DNA from: Nelumbo lutea
Taxonomy: Eukaryota > Streptophyta > Magnoliopsida > Proteales > Nelumbonaceae
Direction: 5' to 3'
Length of the DNA stretch: 64,000 bases
Assembly (NCBI GenBank): GCA_022828595.1
Contig: JAKGHH010000005.1
Location: forward strand, 22,209,875 to 22,273,874
Part shown: piece after piece, positions 57,101 to 64,000 of the stretch
Layout: each line of letters opens with the position of its first letter
Position numbering within the stretch: the stretch's first letter is position 1
Notes under the pieces: model-generated
What the model saw: the letters and a program-made list of their open reading frames with translations, nothing else
Database searches by the model: none
What the model was told of the DNA's origin: nothing
Translations under genes and position numbers: made by a program

Positions 57101-57799
57101 GGATCCTGGGAATTAAAACCATTTGCAAACCTTTTGAAACCGTACATATATATTTATATATATATATATATTAATTTTGCATAAACAAAATTCCAACGAT
57201 TGAAATCTATTGCCGGCAGTTTGGTTTCCATCAGAGAGAGTGCATTCCCGATCATTACCATTGTCCGACAAAGGGGCTGATCCTGTCACTATGATCACTC
57301 ACTTAGATGAATTCTCAGACTGTCCCAACATGCCCAGGTTTTGACCCCTGCTAGGGATCTCACTGATTGACATATCAAAGACAGCCCGATCTGATACCTA
57401 GTGAAGTGTCATAATCAAGTCTAGGGGTCAGGTGTAACTTTCCAGTTTTGCCTATCTGTCTCCAAGGTCTAAGGCAATACTGGAAATCTGGTCCAGTTCA
57501 AGGATTCAAGTAATCCCATACTGCATGTGCCTTGGGTCTTACCCTGGTGGCCGAGACAAGCCATCCCAACACTTGGTGGCACACCAGTATCAGCCTTGGC
57601 AGGATAAATCTCCCTAGAGTTATCCAATGGCTGTGAACATTTAAAACTAACATGAGTCTCTATAAGTGTCTGGTTTTAGGGTCTTACACAGAAATATACC
57701 AAACAACATGAATCAAACATGCACTTTATTTATTTACACTAAATGTCAAAAGTACATCAAATTGGATTGAAGTTAAGGGCATACAAAAACTGTCTAACA
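54128..57799 (-). repeat. Family B solo LTR with nested A solo LTR; target duplication ACCAG
   Basis: B LTR pieces 54128-54366 and 56308-57799, about 1.73 kb when the insert is left out, with TG/CA ends (TGAAAGAATGG ... TGTCTAACA in plus view). ACCAG flanks it at 54123-54127 and 57800-57804. The interrupted host is F gag-pol, and the empty site is readable in element 2 near 6405-6425. A TA microsatellite lies at about 57143-57172. Confidence 0.94.
54367..56307 (+). repeat. Family A solo LTR (1941 bp), target duplication AAGAA
   Basis: TGTTAGACAG ... CATCCTTTCA, no internal region. Flanked by AAGAA at 54362-54366 and 56308-56312 inside the B solo LTR. Third level of nesting: D, then F, then B, then A. 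The TATA position reads GTTAACAAAAGG (about 55732), degenerate. Confidence 0.95.
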
Positions 57800-58661
57800 A
57801 CCAGGACGCAGAAACTACCAATAAATTGGTTTCTATAATACAAGTTTCGAAATTACCTTTCCTAGATTCCAGGTAGGTAGGACAGTTCCTTTTCTAGTGG
57901 CCGGTCTTCTTGCAGAAGTGACAGGCATCTGATGCCTTGTCCTTCCTCTACTTCTTGGGTTTGGCAGCCTTCTTCTTGGGCTTTCTCTTTGCCTTCCTTT
58001 TCTTGCCCGATTTGCCAGTTTCAACAAGCATGGCAATGGACTCATCCTTTTTAATCAATTCTTTGGCCCTCTGCAACATATTACTGAGTTCCTACAAGCT
58101 GACGTTCAGCTTGTTCATGTTGTAATTCATGATGAATGGATTAAAGGATGCAGGCAAGGAGTTGAGAATAGCATCGATCTGTGTTACCAGATCTAGCCCG
58201 GATCCAAGAGCCTCCAGTTTGTTGATATAACACATCATCCGAAGACAATGGTCATGAACTTGTAGGCCCTTGGACATCTACGCGATCATGAACTATTTCA
58301 AGACCTTCTACAGAGTAGAACGATTTTGCTCTTCGTACATTGTCTTGAGCCTGTCCAATACATTCTTGGCAAGTTTGATCTGATCGAACTACCTCTAAAT
58401 TGGGATGTCCAAGGAGGCAATGATATAGCAGCGGGCAAGGGAGTTTTTCTCCTCCCATTCTTGGTATTCTCTTCTCTAGGCCTCAGAAGCCCCATCTCCT
58501 GGACGATCCAGGGTAGGATTCTTGGCTACCTTATCCAATTTTTCAGAGGTTAAGACCAACATAAGGTTCCTGTACCAGTTGGCATAGTTTCGGCTCTTCA
58601 GCTTGTTGTCATCAAGTAGCTTTGCAAATTGTTCATTTGCCATTTTCTGATAAAAGAGCAA
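57800..58661 (-). pseudogene. Copia gag, element F, broken
   Basis: The ATG at 58661 opens MLFYQKMANEQFAKLLDDNK. Frame shifts at the DRPGDGASEA area, a TAG at 58389-58391 (same codon as in elements 1 and 2) and another TAG two codons earlier. MMCYINKLEALGSGLDLV and SLPASFNPFIMNYNMNKLNV follow, then the basic tail and the zinc knuckle CHFCKKTGH with TAG at the next codon. UBN2-type copia gag. Confidence 0.85.
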
Positions 58662-60430
58662 ACATTAGTCCACAACCTAATTTGGTTCATGTTCATTACA
58701 TAGGTATGGATTTTAATCTATGTTCCATTCTCATTTATTCATCTCTGAGATTTCTCTCCCTTCTTAGTGATGGAGATTGCGAGTTGTCTCTGGAAATGTG
58801 GGAAATCACATAGGGTGCATGGAGCCAACTGTTTCAGTTGCACAAACCCACCATCTTTCTGTGAAGGATCATATCCACTCATCATATGAGTTTTCCCTTT
58901 GGCCTCTATCAGACAAGGTTCAGAGCCATTTTCAGGTAAACCTTTCTATCTAGGGAGTGCTTACTCATCATATTCGTGAAAGCCAAGGTACCATGAGAGA
59001 GTTCCCTCTGGTGAAGCCCCTCCCACACAGGTCTATGACGCCTTTATCATCTTATGAAACACTCAGACAAGCCCAACAGCAAATGGATAGCCCATTTTCT
59101 GGTGTGTTTCCTCATTACTGAAGGACCCGTCCTCATGCTAATGATGGAAGGCCTTTAGAGAGTTCATCATATGAATCTCCCTATCACATGCACTCATATT
59201 AGTTGGAGGAAACAGTAAATTACGCCCTAGTTTGATCTAGGTCACACCCAAGTGGCTCCCACTGACTTTCATAAAGTCAGATTTCAGTGGGCCCAAATTG
59301 GCTAGGGTCCCTCACGTAACCTCTCCATGAGGTGTGGGGCCCACCACTTAGGGAGGTCATCCAATGACCAAAAGGAACACCATGGCAATGATGTGCATTC
59401 AGCCATGGTGTGCACAAGAGCCATTGTCGATTGAGAATGGGCCAAACACTTATGGCCCATGTACGTAGCACATCACACATCCATACATCACATGCAAGGA
59501 TAAATTGATCCAATCAATAAATTATCTGTAAAGCCCATTTGAAGCCCATATTTAAATCCATAATATTAACCATTAATATTATCCAGGTATATGGGCCGAA
59601 TTAGGATTGATGGATTTGGCCCATATAGCTTTATCCGCAGAGTGGGCTTTTAGTAGTTTTAACATCTTAAAACTAGGTCTTTACAGGTTGGGCTGAATTA
59701 AATACTTAATTATTATCAACCCTCAGGCCCATTAGTGGGAAAAATTAGGGATGACATTCAGCCATGATCGAACCCTAGATTCGGTCCAAACTATTTGAAC
59801 CAATCTTGGTTCAAATGGGTCTAGGGTTTAATCTTTAATTAAATCTTTAATTCAAGAAAATAATCTGAAATTAAATACTGATAAAAGAAAAATAATAATC
59901 AGTCAACCAGGGCTGTTCGCACAAACCATCCTGCAAAACAGAGGTTAGATCATAGTTTGCAGTTTCATAATCTGTAAATCGCGGATTGCATTTCTCCCAT
60001 CTGCGAAATCTCCATTTCTGTGAAATTTGCTTCTCTGCGCCACCATCTTCGATCCAAAATAAAATAAATAGAAATCCTAATTTCTATTAATAATTACATC
60101 AGATTGAATACCTATACATTTAATCTAAAAAATAAAAATATTATTTTACAGACCAAATGTAATAAAATAATCCATAAACTGCAAAATCGTAGGTTCCCTG
60201 CGCAAATCAAGAACTCGATCTCCTCTTGCACGAACAACCCATAAATCAAGCAAACCATAAAGAACAATTCTAAGCAATAATCAAATTTATATAAAATTAA
60301 TTTCAGATTATTCGCCCATAAATTTTGGGACATTTTCCCAAAACCCTTTATCTACGCAAATCGGGTAGAATGCCTTCTACCCATTTGCGCAGGTTCAAAT
60401 CTGAAACAAATAAGTTAAAGAATTGAACCT
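58662..60430 (-). other. Copia 5' leader, element F
   Basis: 1.77 kb, full length, colinear with the element 2 and E leaders. No supported ORF. Confidence 0.75.
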
Positions 60431-60443
60431 AGCTCTGATACCA
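60431..60443 (-). other. Primer-binding site, element F, one mismatch
   Basis: The minus strand reads TGGTATCAGAGCT, one base off the initiator-Met complement at the last position. Confidence 0.88.
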
Positions 60444-60444
60444 C

Positions 60445-61181
60445 TGAAGGGATGAGGGATCCATCGTATGGACACCCAAATTTTGCGGAATAACGTAGGC
60501 GGATTTCAAAAAAATTTCTCTCCCTTCCAATTGGGAATCGAATTCCCTATTTAGAAAATCATATTTTCAATGACCAATCTTGAACCATAAACTGAACCAG
60601 ATCTAAACAAAAGCAGTAGGAAAGAATTATACCTAATACGGAGAAGTAATATCTCCCAATGGAGGTGTTCACGCCCAAGGAAGGATCCAAAGACTGCTCC
60701 CACTGAAGATGGAGCAGTGCAGGATGGAGTAGAATCAGTAGAGTTCTTCTCCAAGAACCTAGTCCTTCGTAAGAAATAGTAGGATGGCACATGAGCACAA
60801 CTTCCTATCAGTTCTTTCACAAAGAACTGATATCAAGATCAAATCTTGACTTCTCCCTCTGAACTAGAGATCGAACTAGCATGGTAGGGCAGCAAGAAGA
60901 AGGAGGCGGCAAGAAAGAATTCTACAGGGTTGCTTGATTCTTTCTTCTGTAATTTTTCAGCACTAAAGAGGATGTGAATATGTCTCTTCTAAAGGCTGCC
61001 TCCCCTTCCTTCTTTTGTAACTCTAAAGGATCAGCTCCTAATCCCATTAGGAGTTGTTGATCCAAATCTTATTTGTATCATACATCTCTTTAGGTTATAA
61101 GGATAAACCCTTATCTTATCTGTTGATTAGATCAGCCTTCTCCTAATCTTATTAGGAGATTTCTTGATCTGAAACACATTC
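60445..61181 (-). repeat. A2 5' LTR of element F, interrupted by G
   Basis: Starts TGAAGGGATGAGGG in plus view. It is colinear with 47384-48120 of the E LTR and stops after CATTC (61177-61181), where element G begins. The rest should lie past the window. Confidence 0.88.
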
Positions 61182-63106
61182 TATTAGACAGTTTTGTATG
61201 CCCTTAGCTTCAATCAAGATGATGTACTTTACGAGTTTATTGTAAATGAATAAAAGTGCATATTTGATTCATGCTCCCTTGGTATGTTTCTGTTTAATAC
61301 CCTTAAACTGGACACTTAATGAGACTCGTGTTAGTTTAGAATGTTCACAGCCAGTGGGTCAGTCTGGGGAGACCTATCCTGACAAAGCTGACACTGTGGT
61401 GCCACCAAGTTGGTTGGGGTGGCGTGTCTCAGCTACTAGGGTGAGACCCTAGTCACATACAGTGTAGGATTAATTGAATCTTTGAACTAGACCAGATTTC
61501 CAGTATTGCCCTGGACCTTGGAGATTGATGGGCAAAACTGAAAAGTTACACTGACCCCTAGACTTGATTATGATACTACACTGGGTGTCGGATTAGGCTG
61601 TCTTTGATGTACCAACCAGTGAGATCCTTAGCGGGGGTCAAAACCTGGGTATGTTGGGACAGTCTGAGAATTCATCTGAGTGGGTGATCATAGTGACAGG
61701 ATCAGCCCCTTTGTCGGACAAAGGTAATGATCGGGGATGCACTCTCACTGATGGAAACCAAGACTACCTTCAGTCGATTTCAATCGTTTAGATTTGTTTT
61801 GAAAAATATATTTTATATGAGATATAAAAGTATATATATTATGGTTTTTAAAAGGTTTGCAAAAGGTTTTAATTCCCGGGATCCATACAAGAGAGAGTGC
61901 AACCCTATTCCTTGCAGCCGAGGGAGAGGTCCTCTCTTGTCGGGCAGTGTATGATCATTATGGGCTGAGAGGTTAAGTGTAAGACCATTGAGGATAATAC
62001 CTGATGGACAAATCTTGCATCTGCCCACAGTCCCTGGGTGTTACAAGGTGGCTTAGCCCAGGGACCACTTAGGTTAAGTGTTGGGCCCATAGAGACCAAG
62101 AAATGGTTTTCAGGGGGTGCACTGTCCATAACAGTGTATTCGGCCAGGCCTTGTGACAAAGGCTGGGCTGAACCCATGTGGCTGATGTGTAGATCAATGT
62201 TTAGGTCCCATGCCATACAAGGAAGCCCAACTGGGCAACAGTTTGGAAGGCTAAATGAATACATAACATTAAATGGGCCTTAAGCCCATTTCGAACTAGG
62301 CTAATTTGATTAGTCACTTAAGGGGTGAATTCTGAGATGGATCAGCTGATAGGATTGGGCCCAGACCCTATCCACTTAGAGAGTCCAAGATCTAAATAAG
62401 ATTTAGATTTAGAAGCCTCCTAATTAGATTAGGAGATGGCTGATTTAATCTGCAGATAAGATAAGAGTTATCCCTTATCACTTAAATGGACTTCTAATCC
62501 AAATATGATTTGGGTTAGGAACTCCTAATGGGATTAGGAGCTGATCGCTTTGAGATTATAAAAGAAGGAGGGGCGACAGCCTTTAGACATGCAACCAGCA
62601 CACTCTTGTCTTCAGAGCTGAGATTACAAGAAGAGAAAAATCTGCACCCTACAAATACTCTCTTGCTGCCTCCTTCCTGCAGTCGTTGCCTCCAGCAGTT
62701 CGATCTCCAGTTCTTGGGAGAAATCAAGATTTGGAGAAAAGATTGGTTGGAGCTGTATTCACAAGCCACCCAATTGATTCTTGCGAAGGGTCATGTTCTT
62801 TTGGTAGAACTCTGCTGATTCTGCTCCACCCTACACTACGCCATCTTTAGTGGGAGAAGATTTTGGATCCTCCTTGGGTGTGAACACCTCCATTGGGAGA
62901 TACTGCTTCTCTATATCAGGTGTAATCCCTCCCTACTACTTTTGGTTCAGATCTGGTTCAGTTTATGTTTCAAGAATGATCATTGAAAATATGATTTTCT
63001 AAATAAGGAATGCGATTCCCAGTTGAAGGGAGAGAAAAATTTTTGAAATTTGCCCCCTTATTCCGCAATCTTTGGGCATCCTTGTGATGGATATCCTATC
63101 CGTTTA
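61182..63106 (+). repeat. Family A 5' LTR of element G (1925 bp), both termini mutated
   Basis: Begins TATTAGACAG (TG to TA) and ends CCGTTTA (CA to TA). Otherwise colinear with 37648-39596. The palindrome CTTTGTCGGACAAAG is at 61709-61723. Confidence 0.9.
62555..62564 (+). promoter_or_regulatory. TATA box in LTR of element G
   Basis: ATTATAAAAG at the conserved position before GAAGGAGGGGCG. Confidence 0.55.
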
Positions 63107-63107
63107 G

Positions 63108-63120
63108 TGGTATCAGAGCC
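63108..63120 (+). other. Primer-binding site, element G
   Basis: TGGTATCAGAGCC, exact complement of the initiator-Met tRNA 3' end, one base after the LTR. Confidence 0.93.
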
Positions 63121-64000
63121 ATGGTTCAAATCTTGAACCATTCTATTTCAGATCTTAACCTGCGCAGATATGAGTTTTGGGAAATTTGTTCCCAAACTTG
63201 ATGGGAAAATAATCTGAAATTAATTTTATATAAATCTGATTATTGTTTAGAATAGTTCTTTATGATTTTCTTGATTTATGGGCTGTTCATACAAGAGGAA
63301 ACCGAATTCTTGGTTTGCACAGGGAGAACTGCAAGATTTGCAATTTCTTGATTTTTTTATTAGATTTGGTCTATAAATAATATATTTTTTTATTTTTTAG
63401 ACTCAATGTATTGGCATTCGATCAGATGTAATTAATAATAGAAATAGGATTTCTATTTAATTTTATTATTGGATTGAAGATGGCTGCGTAGAAAGGGAGA
63501 CTTTGCAGAGAAGGAGATTTCATAGATGGAACAGTCGCTATCTGCGATTTGCAGTTTATGAAACTGCAAATTGTGATCTAACCTCTGCTTTGTAGGATGG
63601 ATTGTGCGAACAGCCCTATTTAACTGATTCTTGATTTTCTTTTATCAGTTATTTAATTTTAGATTATTTTCTTGAATTAAAGATTTAATTAAAGATCAAA
63701 GCCTAGACCCATTCGAACCAAGATTGGTTCAAACTGTTTGAACCAAATCTAAGTTTAATCAAGGCTGAAAGTCAGCCCTATTTTTCCCACTAATGGGCCT
63801 GAGGATTGATATTTAATTAAATGGTTAATTCGGCCCAACCTGTAAAGGCCTAGTTTTAAATAGTTAAAACTGCCAAAAGCCCACTTAAAAGGGTAAAGCT
63901 ATATGGGCCGAACTGGGTAACCCTAATTCAGCCCATATACCAAGATAATATTAATGGTTAATATTATGGATTTAAAAAGGACTTCCAATGGGCCTTATAG
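63121..64000 (+). other. Copia 5' leader, element G, cut by window end
   Basis: Non-coding leader, colinear in reverse with 8160-9050 of element 2. Gag would start roughly 0.9 kb past the window if the leader is full length. Confidence 0.75.

Larger units (their letters stand above)
41120..61181 (-). mobile_element. Copia element F (A2 subfamily), minus, carrying E and B/A solo LTRs
   Basis: F pieces on the minus strand: 5' LTR (60445-61181, cut by G), primer-binding site, leader, gag (58661-57800), protease, integrase, RT and RNase H (54127-51273), polypurine tract and 3' LTR (51256-49327, plus probably the first 26 bases at 41120-41145). It sits in D's RT after GATCT (41115-41119). Insertions: E in the 3' LTR and the B solo LTR between gag and protease. 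Confidence 0.75.
61182..64000 (+). mobile_element. Copia element G (family A), plus, continues past window
   Basis: 5' LTR 61182-63106, primer-binding site and leader to the window end. Inserted in the F 5' LTR. Left flank CATTC; the right flank is outside the window, so the target duplication is untested. Confidence 0.85.

Noticed and set aside
57143..57172. TA-rich run as a possible origin or scaffold site
   Set aside because: It is a simple TA microsatellite at a position where all LTR copies are TATA-rich; nothing else supports a function.

Overview
The window is repeat-rich plant nuclear DNA. Evidence for a plant: Ty1/copia gag and pol remains, primer-binding sites complementary to plant initiator-Met tRNA and tRNA-Asp, an Athila/Tat-type gag, and broken copies of two plant gene types (importin beta and a CELLULOSE SYNTHASE INTERACTIVE-like ARM protein). 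I see no intact host gene, no tRNA or rRNA gene and no CRISPR. The species cannot be named from this.

Most of the window is a nest of LTR retrotransposons. Family A is a copia family with very long LTRs (about 1.95 kb, TGTTAGACAG...CCCTTCA). Families B and D are related copia families. Layout: 1-3442, element 1 (A, minus); 3443-11014, element 2 (A, minus), whose 3' end is replaced by an Athila-type LTR piece (3479-5038); 11015-29214, a B element (plus) carrying an A solo LTR (11474-13427), a 7.5 kb gag-only Athila-like element (14069-21594) and an A deletion derivative (22592-25599); 29215-35529, the only stretch without long LTRs, with a CSI-like/importin-beta chimeric pseudogene split by a 1039-bp mini-copia, between two T-rich tracts; 35530-41119, element D (plus) with an A solo LTR (37648-39596); 41120-61181, element F (A2 subfamily, minus), which holds element E in its 3' LTR and a B solo LTR (54128-57799) that itself holds an A solo LTR; 61182-64000, element G (A, plus) inserted in F's 5' LTR and leaving the window.

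Nesting gives an age order: B and D are older than A; A copies inside B, D and the B solo LTR are the youngest layer. All gag-pol regions carry stops, frameshifts and deletions, so nothing here looks autonomous. Perfect 5-bp target duplications (CATTA, CAAAT, AAGAA, ACCAG, ATCAG) fix the ends of five insertions.

The most interesting signals are structural. (1) The gag-only element carries two hairpins with different, self-complementary stems, the same AGGA loop, and the same TTAAGTGTGRGGG tract just downstream; one is the polypurine tract at the 3' LTR. (2) Between them are three 31-nt hairpins with a compensatory stem change. (3) The element is flanked by 34-bp, not 5-bp, direct repeats. (4) The mini-copia has an inversion bounded by 8-bp inverted microhomologies inside an intact target duplication. 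(5) At least four deletion junctions contain short filler copied from nearby DNA, the mark of template-switching end joining.
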